Assembly: GCA_017354065.1 (NCBI GenBank)
Contig: JAFMRN010000042.1
Coordinates: 1-12,032, forward strand
Direction: 5' to 3'
DNA from: Solirubrobacterales bacterium
GTDB taxonomy: Bacteria > Actinomycetota > Thermoleophilia > Solirubrobacterales > Solirubrobacteraceae
DNA: 12,032 nucleotides
In this document: positions 1 through 7,092 of the stretch, in pieces
Layout: each line of letters starts with the position of its first letter
Position numbering within the stretch: position 1 is the stretch's first letter
The notes under the pieces: model-generated
What the model was told of the DNA's origin: nothing
Seen by the model: only the letters and a program-made list of their open reading frames with translations
Database searches by the model: none
Translations under genes and position numbers: made by a program

Positions 1-1
1 C

Positions 2-1345
2 CATCCGACGATGCATAGCTTCCTCGGCGTTCCGATCCTGGTAGGTGACCGCGCCTGGGGGAACCTCTACCTGACGGAGAAAGCGGGCGGGGCGGAGTTC
101 TCCGACGCGGACGAGCGGGCAGTCGTGGCGCTTGCACAGTTCGCGGCCACCGCGATCCGGAACGCCGGGCTGTACCAGGCCGCTGAACGCGGGCGCCAGC
201 AACTCTCGCGCGCCGTGCGCGGGCTGGAAGCGGCCCGCAACATCGCTGATGTCGTCAGTGCGGACCCGGACCTCGACAGGATCCTCGAGCTGATCGTCAA
301 GCGGGGGCGCGCGCTGGTCACCGCCCAGACGGTCCTGATCCTGCTGGCCGAGGGTGATGAGCTGGTGGTTGCCGCCGGCGCCGGCACGGCCGGCAACCGG
401 CGGGGGCGCCGTCAGCCGCTGACCGGTTCGGTTTCTGGCCGGGTGCTTGCCGCCGGCCGCCCGGAGCGGATCTCAGACGTGCACCACAACCTGCCGATCG
501 CGGTGGAGCAGATCGGGGTCACCAACGCCCATACGGCGCTGCTCGTCCCGATGGTCCACCGCGGGACGGGGTTGGGGGTGCTGATCGCCTTTGACCGCGG
601 GCTGCGCCAGGAGCCCTTCAGCGACCAGGATGAGGAGCTGCTGCGGACGTTCGGCGCGTCGGCGGCCACCGCGGTGGCGTTGTCCAGGAGCGTTGAGGCC
701 GACCGCCTGCGCACGACGCTCGCCTCCAGCGAGGAGGAGCGCCGCCGCTGGGCGCGGGAGCTGCACGACCAGACCCTGCAGGGCCTGGGTGCCGTGCGCG
801 TGTCGCTGTCCGGTGCCCTGCGCGACGCTGACGCTCCCAACGTGCTGGCGGTGGTCAGGGGAGCGATCGGCGAGCTCGATGCCGAGATAGAGGCGCTGCG
901 GACGATCATCTCGGATCTGCGGCCCTCGCTGCTCGACGATCTCGGCATGGCCGCCGCGGTGGACTCACTGCTGGAGCGCCGGCGCGCCGACGGTCTGCAG
1001 ATCCACACGGATCTGAACCTGCCCGACCGCAGCGCGGACGCGCCGGCCGTCTCCTCTGAGCTCGAGACCACCGTCTACCGCCTGTTGCAGGAGGCGCTCA
1101 CCAACGTCGTCAAGCACGCCGAGGCGACCAACGTCTGGGTCAAGGCACACGTGACCGAGGAGGGCGTCGCCGTGGAGGTCCGTGATGACGGTGTCGGCTT
1201 TGACCCGAAGGCAGCCCAGGGCGGCTATGGCTTGACCGGGATCCGCGAGCGGGTGACCCTGGCTGGCGGGACCGTCGCGGTCGAGTCCGACGGGGACGGC
1301 ACACGGCTCAGCGCGGTGATCCCGCCGAGCTTCGTGGGGGGCTAG
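2..1345 (+). CDS. Sensor histidine kinase, GAF domains + HisKA_3/HATPase (5' truncated, DevS-like)
   Basis: This is a cytoplasmic-type sensor kinase of the NarL-partner class. Its beginning lies outside the window: the reading frame is open to the left edge, and the codons before the first ATG (11) read H-P-T, continuing the GAF motif HPxMxSFLGVPI, so ATG 11 is internal. Counting from that ATG, residues 1-57 are the end of one GAF domain (GNLYLTEK, then a closing helix with NAGLY), about 80-228 form a second GAF domain, and about 240-310 form the HisKA_3 dimerisation domain with phospho-acceptor H252 in RELHDQTLQG. The HATPase domain follows, with N box E361/N365, G1 box DDGVGFD (392-398) and G2 box GGYGLTGIRERV (404-415). 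The arrangement resembles mycobacterial DevS/DosT, but the haem-ligand part of the first GAF domain is not visible, so the signal is unknown. It ends tail to tail with a NarL-type response regulator, its likely partner. Confidence 0.93.
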   Translation, partial: HPTMHSFLGVPILVGDRAWGNLYLTEKAGGAEFSDADERAVVALAQFAATAIRNAGLYQAAERGRQQLSRAVRGLEAARNIADVVSADPDLDRILELIVKRGRALVTAQTVLILLAEGDELVVAAGAGTAGNRRGRRQPLTGSVSGRVLAAGRPERISDVHHNLPIAVEQIGVTNAHTALLVPMVHRGTGLGVLIAFDRGLRQEPFSDQDEELLRTFGASAATAVALSRSVEADRLRTTLASSEEERRRWARELHDQTLQGLGAVRVSLSGALRDADAPNVLAVVRGAIGELDAEIEALRTIISDLRPSLLDDLGMAAAVDSLLERRRADGLQIHTDLNLPDRSADAPAVSSELETTVYRLLQEALTNVVKHAEATNVWVKAHVTEEGVAVEVRDDGVGFDPKAAQGGYGLTGIRERVTLAGGTVAVESDGDGTRLSAVIPPSFVGG

Positions 1346-2049
1346 TCCTCCTCAGAGCCGAGCAGACCGTGCTCGAAGGCGAAGCGCACAAGTCCGGGAC
1401 GGTCCGAGACGCGCAGCTTCTGCTGGATCCGGGCGCGGTGTGTTTCGACTGTGCGGACCGACAGGAACAGGGTTTCGGCGACCTGCGCGTTGGTGTGACC
1501 GAGCGCCAGCAGCTTCAGGACCTCCAGCTCGCGCTCAGACAGGCCGCCGGGCGGTCCGAGATTCGGTTCGGCCGCGAGCCTGGCGCCGAGCTTCGGGTTG
1601 AGGAAGCTCTCATGCCGGCTGGCGGCGCGCACGGCGCTGACCAGCTCCGTGTCCGCGGCTTCCTTCAGCACATAGCCCAGCGCTCCGGCTCCGAGCGCGC
1701 GGCGCGCGTAGGCCGGCTCGCTCTGCATCGTCAGCACGACCACCTGGGTGTCGGGAAACTCGCTGCGCAGGCGTGGCAGCACCTCCAGGACCGACTCGCC
1801 CGGCATGTTCAGATCGATCACCAGCACGTCCGGGTGGTGACCGCGGACATAGCGCCGTGCGCTGTCCACGTCCTCGCCCTCTGCCACCAGCTCAAAGTCC
1901 GGCTCTGAGGCGAGCAGCTCACGCAGGCCACGCCGCACGATCGGATGGTCGTCAGCAATCACAACGCGGATAGTGCGTGGAGCTGCTGCGTAGGTCGTGG
2001 GACCGTTGTCCATCCGGGATTCAGGATAACGGCCGCACCCGGAGTTCAT
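1342..2049 (-). CDS. NarL/FixJ (LuxR-type) DNA-binding response regulator
   Basis: This is a two-component response regulator of 235 residues. The receiver domain (about 27-145) has the acidic pair D33/D34, phospho-acceptor D79 in VIDLNMPG, switch residue T107 and K129 in YVLKEA. The LuxR-type helix-turn-helix (about 168-230) contains LSERELEVLKLLALGHTNAQ and SVRTVETHRARI. It should be phosphorylated by the convergent kinase at 2-1345, since HisKA_3 kinases normally pair with NarL regulators. The gene lies 30 bases after the VWA gene on the same strand, so it may be read through from the moxR-VWA transcript. The start is uncertain: ATG 2049 gives a 24-residue leader before the receiver domain, while ATG 2013 (residue 13) gives a more usual 223-residue protein. 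Neither has a clear Shine-Dalgarno sequence at normal spacing. Its TAG stop shares bases with the kinase TAG stop in the palindrome CTAG. Confidence 0.93.
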   Translation of the reverse strand: MNSGCGRYPESRMDNGPTTYAAAPRTIRVVIADDHPIVRRGLRELLASEPDFELVAEGEDVDSARRYVRGHHPDVLVIDLNMPGESVLEVLPRLRSEFPDTQVVVLTMQSEPAYARRALGAGALGYVLKEAADTELVSAVRAASRHESFLNPKLGARLAAEPNLGPPGGLSERELEVLKLLALGHTNAQVAETLFLSVRTVETHRARIQQKLRVSDRPGLVRFAFEHGLLGSEED

Positions 2050-2079
2050 AGGGTGACAGTGCGCGCCTTCGCTGCGGTT

Positions 2080-3558
2080 TTATCCCGATACGCCCGGCTG
2101 GGTCAGCGCCTTGACGAACTCCTCGAGCTGGTCGGTGCGCCAGCATTCGAACGCCCGGGTCGCGTACTGCTCATACGCGGAGATGACGCTGTCACCGTAG
2201 TTCCAGTACAGCTGGGGCTCGGGGTTGAGCCAGTAGGTCCGGCCCGCGCGCTCACACACCCGGGCGAAGATGTCCTCGCGCGGGGGCCGGCCGTTGGTGC
2301 GCGCATCACCCAGCACGATCACCGTCGCCCGGGGGTGCAGCTCGTCCTCGATCAGCTCCAGGAACTCAGTCCACACGCGGCCGTAATCGGTGTAGCCGGA
2401 CACGTCGGCGACGCCCGCGTCGGTGGCGATCGCAGCCGCCGCCGCGCGGAAGTCGCGCTCGCGCGCCAGCACGTCTGTGACCTCGGAGATCCGCTCTATG
2501 AACACGAAAGACCGCATCTTGCGGAAGGCGTCATGCAGCGCGTGCATCACCGACAGGAAGAAGGTGGAAGCGCTCGTCACCGACGTCGACACGTCACACA
2601 GCACGAAGATCTCGGGGCGGCGCGGCCGCTGGGGGCGGAACTTCAGCTCGACCGGCACTCCGCCGGTCTGTAGCGACGCACGCATCGTTGCCCGCACGTC
2701 GACCTGGGCGTGGCGACGGTGCCCGCGCAGCTCATGGCCCTGGGTGGCCAGCCGCCGCTTCAGCTGGGCGACCACGCGGTGGACCTGGGCCAGATCCTGG
2801 ACCGGGCCGCTGGGCAGTGAGCGGTCAAGCTCGGTCAGCGGGCGCTTGGCGGGCAGCTCCGATGTCTTCTCTATCTCCGCACGCTCCAGCTCGCGGCGCA
2901 GCTCCTGCTCGAACTTGCGCAGCTGCTCACGCGGCGTGCCCTCACGGCGCGGGTCATCGGCGGGCAGGTCCGGCTGGGGCTCGGAGCGCAAGCCGAGGGA
3001 GCGGCGGATGCGTTGCACGTCGACGCCCAGCACGCCCGAGGTCTGTTGCTGGCTGAAGGCGGCGATCGCCAGCCGCGCGAGGTCGCGGATCTCCGCGTCG
3101 TCGCCGTCCTGGAGGGCATCCGCGATCTGGCGGCGGAGCTCATCCAGGTCGGCGGTCTCGCCGTCGATCCGGTTGGAGGGCTCGTTCACCTCCATCCGCA
3201 CGGCCTGGGCTTCCGCGGCGCGGAAGAAGAAGCGGTCAAAGATGATGTCGAAGATGCGCCGGTCCTCCGGGGACTTGGCGATCGTGGTCGCCAGCGCTTC
3301 CCGGAACTCGGCCATCGAGGACCAGTTCACGAAGCCGATCGCGTGGAAGGCGTCCAGCAGCTCAGAGGTGCCGACGGACATGCCCTCTTCACGCAGCTCC
3401 TCGGCAAAGCCCAGCAGCTCAGAGTCAAAACCGCTGCCCTGAACCGAGGCCACCCGCTTAGGCGGGGTCGGCAGATGCTCCTCAGGCAGGCCTGACAGGC
3501 CGGCGAACCCCAGCCCGTAAGGGTTCGTCAGCCGCCACTGCCCGTCCTCATCGGCCAT
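2080..3558 (-). CDS. VWA domain-containing protein, CoxE-like
   Basis: This 492-residue cytoplasmic protein has a C-terminal von Willebrand factor A domain of the CoxE type. The metal-ion-dependent adhesion site is visible as D322-x-S324-x-S326 (CDVSTS), T390 in SGYTDYG and D418 in VLGDART. The N-terminal third (about 40-185) is mostly helical, and the middle (about 190-260) is charged and rich in R, E and Q. There is no signal peptide or membrane segment. Such proteins work with MoxR ATPases as chaperone or metal-insertion pairs, as known for CoxD/CoxE in CO dehydrogenase maturation. That pairing holds here: its ATG overlaps the TGA of the ATPase gene by one base (TGATG at 3560-3556), which suggests translational coupling. 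No oxidoreductase substrate gene lies in the window, so the client protein is unknown. Confidence 0.9.
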   Translation of the reverse strand: MADEDGQWRLTNPYGLGFAGLSGLPEEHLPTPPKRVASVQGSGFDSELLGFAEELREEGMSVGTSELLDAFHAIGFVNWSSMAEFREALATTIAKSPEDRRIFDIIFDRFFFRAAEAQAVRMEVNEPSNRIDGETADLDELRRQIADALQDGDDAEIRDLARLAIAAFSQQQTSGVLGVDVQRIRRSLGLRSEPQPDLPADDPRREGTPREQLRKFEQELRRELERAEIEKTSELPAKRPLTELDRSLPSGPVQDLAQVHRVVAQLKRRLATQGHELRGHRRHAQVDVRATMRASLQTGGVPVELKFRPQRPRRPEIFVLCDVSTSVTSASTFFLSVMHALHDAFRKMRSFVFIERISEVTDVLARERDFRAAAAAIATDAGVADVSGYTDYGRVWTEFLELIEDELHPRATVIVLGDARTNGRPPREDIFARVCERAGRTYWLNPEPQLYWNYGDSVISAYEQYATRAFECWRTDQLEEFVKALTQPGVSG

Positions 3559-4481
3559 CAGGCCGGGGCGTTCTGCTGGGTCAGCTTGACCCCGACCCTG
3601 TCAGCCACGAGGTCAAGGTCGGTGCGATGCTTGATGATCACCGACAGCGTCTCCTTGAAGACCGTCTCATCGATGTCCTGGGCGCCGAGCAACAGCAGCG
3701 CCCGCGCCCAGTCGATCGACTCCGCCAGGCTCGGCGGCTTCTTGATGTCCAGCTCCCGGACCATCCGCACGACCTCGACAAGCTTGGCGGCGACGGTCTC
3801 TGAGAGGTCCGGCTCGTGCATCCGGACGATCTGCAGCTCGTGCTCTGACTCCGGGTAGTCCAGCCACAGATACAGGCAACGCCGCTTCAGCGCCTCGGTC
3901 AGCTCGCGGCTGTTGTTCGAGGTCAACAACACGATCGGGTGGGTGCGTGCGTCGATCCGGCCCAGCTCCGGGATCGAGATCTGGAAGTCCGAGAGCAGCT
4001 CCAGCAGCATCGCCTCAAACTCCTGGTCGGTCTTGTCGATCTCATCGATCAACAGCACGACCGGCTCGGGGGAGGAGATCGCCTCAAGCAGCGGCCGGGT
4101 GAGCAGGAACTCCTCACCAAAGATGTCGTTCTGGACGCTGTCCCAGGACACGTCCACGGGGTCGCCGTGCTCAAAGCCGGCGACCCCGCCACCGGCGCCC
4201 GCCTGGATCCGCAGCAGCTGCTTGCGGTAGTTCCACTCATACAGCGACTTGGCCTCATCCAGGCCCTCATAACACTGCAGGCGTACCAGCTCGCGGCCCA
4301 GGTACTTGGCCAGCGCCTTGGCCAGCTCGGTCTTGCCGACGCCCGCCGGGCCCTCTACCAGCACCGGCTTGCCGAGCTTCGTGGCGAGGAAGCTGACCAG
4401 CGCGGTGGAGTCACCGGGCAGGTAGCCGACGTCACGCAGTCCGGCGTTGACCTCGGCGACGGATGTGGGGTTGGCTGCCAT
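3558..4481 (-). CDS. MoxR-family AAA+ ATPase (CoxD-like)
   Basis: This is a 307-residue AAA+ ATPase of the MoxR branch, which remodels or activates other proteins and often helps insert metals or cofactors. Visible motifs are Walker A GPAGVGKT (44-51), Walker B LLIDEID with D146/E147, a sensor-1 asparagine in LLTSNN (186-190), an arginine-finger region ALKRRC (197-202), and a C-terminal lid helix with SIDWARAL (255-262). The length is normal for the family. The stop overlaps the start of the downstream VWA gene, the hallmark MoxR-VWA gene pair. It begins 19 bases after the stop of the secreted epimerase-like gene on the same strand. A weak purine stretch (AGTGGG) precedes the ATG. The protein is soluble, with no targeting signal. 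The family call is secure; the client is not known. Confidence 0.93.
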   Translation of the reverse strand: MAANPTSVAEVNAGLRDVGYLPGDSTALVSFLATKLGKPVLVEGPAGVGKTELAKALAKYLGRELVRLQCYEGLDEAKSLYEWNYRKQLLRIQAGAGGGVAGFEHGDPVDVSWDSVQNDIFGEEFLLTRPLLEAISSPEPVVLLIDEIDKTDQEFEAMLLELLSDFQISIPELGRIDARTHPIVLLTSNNSRELTEALKRRCLYLWLDYPESEHELQIVRMHEPDLSETVAAKLVEVVRMVRELDIKKPPSLAESIDWARALLLLGAQDIDETVFKETLSVIIKHRTDLDLVADRVGVKLTQQNAPA

Positions 4482-4500
4482 GCGCCCACTATGCCAGACG

Positions 4501-6009
4501 CTACTTGACGGTCAGGGTCGGGCTGATGCTCGCGTGGTTGCCGGCCTGGTCGGTGGCCGAGAGCTCAACCGTGTAGGTCCCGGCCGGGAGCTTGGGGGTC
4601 TGCCAGAAGTCGGTGCCCGGACTGGACTCAGAGCTGGTCGACAGGTAGGTCTTGTGGCTCTTGGTGGAAGCCAGGATCACGCCAACGTGCGCGGGCTTGT
4701 TCAGCTTGAACCGGAGGTGGAAGGGCTTCTGCTTGGCGGCCCTGGTCGTGGTCAGCGCCAGCTTGGGCGGCGCGGACAGGTCGGCTGCGAAGGCCTGGGC
4801 CGTGTTGCAGTAGGGGGCGGCGCCGGTCTGCTTGCACAGCGTCTGAAGGAAGCCGGTGACGAGCTGGTGGTAGTTCAGGGGGTCTTCCTCGCCGGGTTGA
4901 TACAGCGACCAGGAGCCGGTGTTGAAGGCCGGCAGATCGGCCTGGGCCTGGCTATTGCCCGCGGCGAACAGCCGCTGGGCCACGGGGTCCCCGGAGACCT
5001 GCGCGTAGGTGTTGAGGCCGATCAGCGTCTGCAGGAACGCGTTGATGATCTCGTTCCTGGGCTGGAAGGAGTACTGGAGGAACCGCACGCCGCTGGGCGA
5101 CTTGACCTCGACGCCGTCGGGTGGCGCTGTCTGCAGGATCCCGAGCGCCTGATGGGCGGTGTTCAGGTAGCTGCGGTTGTGTGTCGCCTGATAGGCGTTG
5201 GTGAACGCCTCAATCCCGGTCGCCTGAGACATGGCCGAGACCCACGGGGGCCGGCCGCCGTCGAAGTTGAAGTAGTACTCCCAGGCGAGCCCGCCGCCGC
5301 GGTGCACCGCCAGCGGGGTCATCTCCGCCAGCAGCGCGGTCAGCTTGGGGTATGAGGCCGGCCCGGCCTCATACAGGCCGTTGGCCTCACCGAAGGTGCC
5401 GAGCACCTGGAGCTGGAGACCCTGCCCGGGGTAGTACTGCCAGACCAGCTGTGAGCCGCTGAACTGGATCCGCTGCCCCGGGCTCGGCAGCGCTCCGGAC
5501 TTCCACCACTGCGTGTTGCGCGCAAGCGTCAGGAACAGGACCGGGAGCCGGTTTGCGGTGAGCTGGCCCTTGGCTGCCAGGCCCTTCACCAGCGAGATCA
5601 CGTCGCCGAGCTCGGCCGCGCGGGTGCCGGAGAGATGCTTCTGGGTGCTGAGAGCGGCGTTCCACTCCCTGAGGTAGGGCGTTCCCTGCTTGACCAGGCG
5701 CGGGAGCAGGCCCGAGACCGAGACCGGCGCCGACTCCGCCTTGGGCTTGGGTTTGGGTTTTGGCTGCGGTTTTGCCGCCCCGCTCACAAACCGGTTCTCG
5801 ACGCGGCTGACCCGCCCGTCGGGATGCATCAACAGCACCTGGTCCGCGTGCGCGGCCGGAGATAAGGCCAGCGTCAGCGCGGCTGCGAGGATCAGGCCGA
5901 GGAGGCGCAGGCGGCGCCGTGGCGGCTGGCGCGTTGTTATCGTCGGCAGCGCTGTGCGGTGCAAGCAGGCTTGTGCTCGTGAGCAGACAGGGAGAGCGCG
6001 GATTTGCAT
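4501..6009 (-). CDS. Secreted D-glucuronyl C5-epimerase-like protein with C-terminal Ig-like domain
   Basis: This exported 502-residue protein resembles the C-terminal domain of D-glucuronyl C5-epimerases, which convert glucuronate to iduronate residues in polysaccharides. Order: signal peptide with basic RRRLR (31-35), a hydrophobic stretch (36-50) and likely cleavage after AHA (about 53-55); a Pro/Lys linker PQPKPKPKPK (81-90); an alpha-helical epimerase-like region (about 105-400); and a beta-rich Ig-like tail (about 413-502) with GTYTVELSATDQAGN. Family-like signatures are PPWVSAMSQATGIEAF (254-269), WSLY (367-370) and NYHQL (379-383). Activity and substrate are inferred only. The start is doubtful: ATG 6009 puts about 30 residues before the signal peptide core, has no good Shine-Dalgarno sequence and overlaps the start of the divergent lipoprotein gene. 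A TTG at 5964 would shorten the leader, but it too lacks an obvious ribosome site. Confidence 0.75.
   Translation of the reverse strand: MQIRALPVCSRAQACLHRTALPTITTRQPPRRRLRLLGLILAAALTLALSPAAHADQVLLMHPDGRVSRVENRFVSGAAKPQPKPKPKPKAESAPVSVSGLLPRLVKQGTPYLREWNAALSTQKHLSGTRAAELGDVISLVKGLAAKGQLTANRLPVLFLTLARNTQWWKSGALPSPGQRIQFSGSQLVWQYYPGQGLQLQVLGTFGEANGLYEAGPASYPKLTALLAEMTPLAVHRGGGLAWEYYFNFDGGRPPWVSAMSQATGIEAFTNAYQATHNRSYLNTAHQALGILQTAPPDGVEVKSPSGVRFLQYSFQPRNEIINAFLQTLIGLNTYAQVSGDPVAQRLFAAGNSQAQADLPAFNTGSWSLYQPGEEDPLNYHQLVTGFLQTLCKQTGAAPYCNTAQAFAADLSAPPKLALTTTRAAKQKPFHLRFKLNKPAHVGVILASTKSHKTYLSTSSESSPGTDFWQTPKLPAGTYTVELSATDQAGNHASISPTLTVK
5974..5985. promoter_or_regulatory. Short dyad TGCTC-GT-GAGCA, possible operator
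   Basis: This is a perfect 5-bp inverted repeat with a 2-base centre (TGCTCGTGAGCA). It sits just upstream of the lipoprotein ribosome site, inside the doubtful N-terminal leader of the divergent epimerase gene. If the epimerase really starts further in, the dyad would lie in the shared control region. Arms this short occur by chance, so this is a weak candidate. Confidence 0.2.
5989..5996 (+). promoter_or_regulatory. Ribosome binding site supporting TTG start of lipoprotein gene
   Basis: The purine run AGGGAGAG ends 7 bases before the TTG at 6004. It is the main reason for preferring this non-ATG start, together with the basic n-region it adds to the lipoprotein signal peptide. Confidence 0.55.
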
Positions 6010-7092
6010 CGGACCAGGAACAGAACGCAGGGTTTAGGTGTGTCGCTGCTGGCGGCGGCGGCGATCTGCTTGGCCGTGGCGCTGTCTGCCTGTGGCTCTA
6101 AGACCGGTCCCGGCACCGGTGCTACGGCGCGTAGCCTACTGAAACAGACCTTCAGCAGTTCCCAGGCCCTCAACAGCGGTGTGGTCAGCGCCGCGATCAC
6201 GTTGTCGCCGAACGGATCGAGCAAGCAGAACAAGCCGCTCAGCATCTCCTTCGGCGGCCCGTTCCAGAGCCGCGGTAAGGGCAAGACGCCGGCCTCCAAG
6301 TTCACCGGCGCGATCAAGTTCGGGGGCCAGACCGGCGCGCTGACCTTCCTGTCGACCGGCACCGCCGGCTACGTCCAGATGTCGGGGACGAGCTACAAGC
6401 TGCCGGCGGCGACCTTCAAGCAGATGCAGAGCGGTTTCTCCGAACTGCCCGGGGCCGGCGGATCCGGGTCATCAGGCCAGTTCGCAAAGCTTGGGATCAA
6501 CCCGCAGAACTGGGTGTCGGACCCCCAACTTGTCGGCAGCCAGGAGGTCGGCGGCGCCAAGACCCAGCACGTGCACGGGGCGGTCGCGATCGACCCGCTG
6601 CTGCGGGATTTGTCAAAGGCGCTGTCCAAAGCGCCGAACGTCACGGCCGGCGGGACCTCGGTGCCGAAGTCGATCTCGCCCGCCACCCAGGCGAAGATCA
6701 AGCAGGAGGTCCACAACGCGAGCCTGGATCTGTGGACCGGCAGCTCCGACCACACGCTGCGGCGCCTGACCGTCTCCGCTGACCTGCCGCTCAAGTCCGC
6801 GCAGGTGCGACAGGATCTGGGCGGGGTCTCCAGCCTGAAACTGCAGCTGTCACTGAACTACAGCGACATCGGCAAGCCGCAGACGATCAGTGCGCCATCG
6901 GCGTCCAAGCCCTACACCCAGTTCCAGCAGAAGTTCAGCCAGATAGTGCAGGGGATCTTCGCCAGCCTGGCCGGGGGCGCGAGTGGCAGCTCCACGGGTT
7001 CCAGCGGAAGCTCCCCGCTGGGCGGCAGTGGCAGCTCGGGGTTGGGCGGCGGTTCGAGCTCCGGCGGAAGCTCGGCGCTGGGCGGCGGTTAG
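6004..7092 (+). CDS. Predicted lipoprotein, LppX/LprG-like size and fold class, function unknown
   Basis: This is a predicted exported lipoprotein of 362 residues. The signal peptide has a basic start (residues 1-8 with three Arg), a hydrophobic core (12-26) and lipobox LSAC (27-30) with lipidated C30. The mature part (about 40-300) alternates short beta-like stretches with Ser/Gly/Lys-rich turns. Its general look recalls actinobacterial LppX/LprG/LolA-like lipid-binding lipoproteins, but I see no diagnostic motif, so that is only a possibility. The last 40 residues (about 324-362) are almost all Gly, Ser and Ala, with three GSSxLGG units. The chosen start is TTG 6004, preceded by AGGGAGAG at 5989-5996. 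GTG 6040, preceded by GCAGGG at 6027-6032, is a fair alternative but removes the basic n-region. The gene is divergent from the epimerase gene and its stop overlaps that of the acidic-protein gene. Confidence 0.8.
   Translation: MHRTRNRTQGLGVSLLAAAAICLAVALSACGSKTGPGTGATARSLLKQTFSSSQALNSGVVSAAITLSPNGSSKQNKPLSISFGGPFQSRGKGKTPASKFTGAIKFGGQTGALTFLSTGTAGYVQMSGTSYKLPAATFKQMQSGFSELPGAGGSGSSGQFAKLGINPQNWVSDPQLVGSQEVGGAKTQHVHGAVAIDPLLRDLSKALSKAPNVTAGGTSVPKSISPATQAKIKQEVHNASLDLWTGSSDHTLRRLTVSADLPLKSAQVRQDLGGVSSLKLQLSLNYSDIGKPQTISAPSASKPYTQFQQKFSQIVQGIFASLAGGASGSSTGSSGSSPLGGSGSSGLGGGSSSGGSSALGGG
7006..7089 (+). repeat. Degenerate in-gene repeat encoding GSSxLGG units
   Basis: There are three imperfect copies of a 21-24 base unit at about 7006-7026, 7030-7053 and 7066-7089. 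They encode GSSPLGG, GSSGLGGG and GSSALGGG at the very end of the lipoprotein. The DNA copies share the core GCTGGGCGGC or GTTGGGCGGC, so slippage or unequal recombination could change the tail length. The result is a flexible, surface-exposed tail. Confidence 0.7.

Noticed and set aside
412..1071. 219-codon minus-strand frame opposite the histidine kinase
   Set aside because: Ser/Arg-rich shadow of a well-defined kinase.
1945..2673. 242-codon plus-strand frame covering the gap between the regulator and VWA genes
   Set aside because: It covers parts of two real minus-strand genes, has no domain and shows shadow-like composition.
2423..3442. 339-codon open frame on the plus strand opposite the VWA gene
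   Set aside because: Composition is Ser/Arg-rich with no domain. The opposite strand carries a full VWA domain coupled to moxR.
4447..5355. 302-codon open frame on the plus strand opposite the epimerase gene
   Set aside because: It is a Gly/Val/Leu/Arg-rich antisense frame with no motif; the minus-strand protein has a signal peptide and recognisable domains.
5735..5775. GGGTTT/GGGCTT tandem-like tract as a possible regulatory repeat
   Set aside because: It is explained by coding for the Pro/Lys linker PQPKPKPKPK of the secreted epimerase-like protein.
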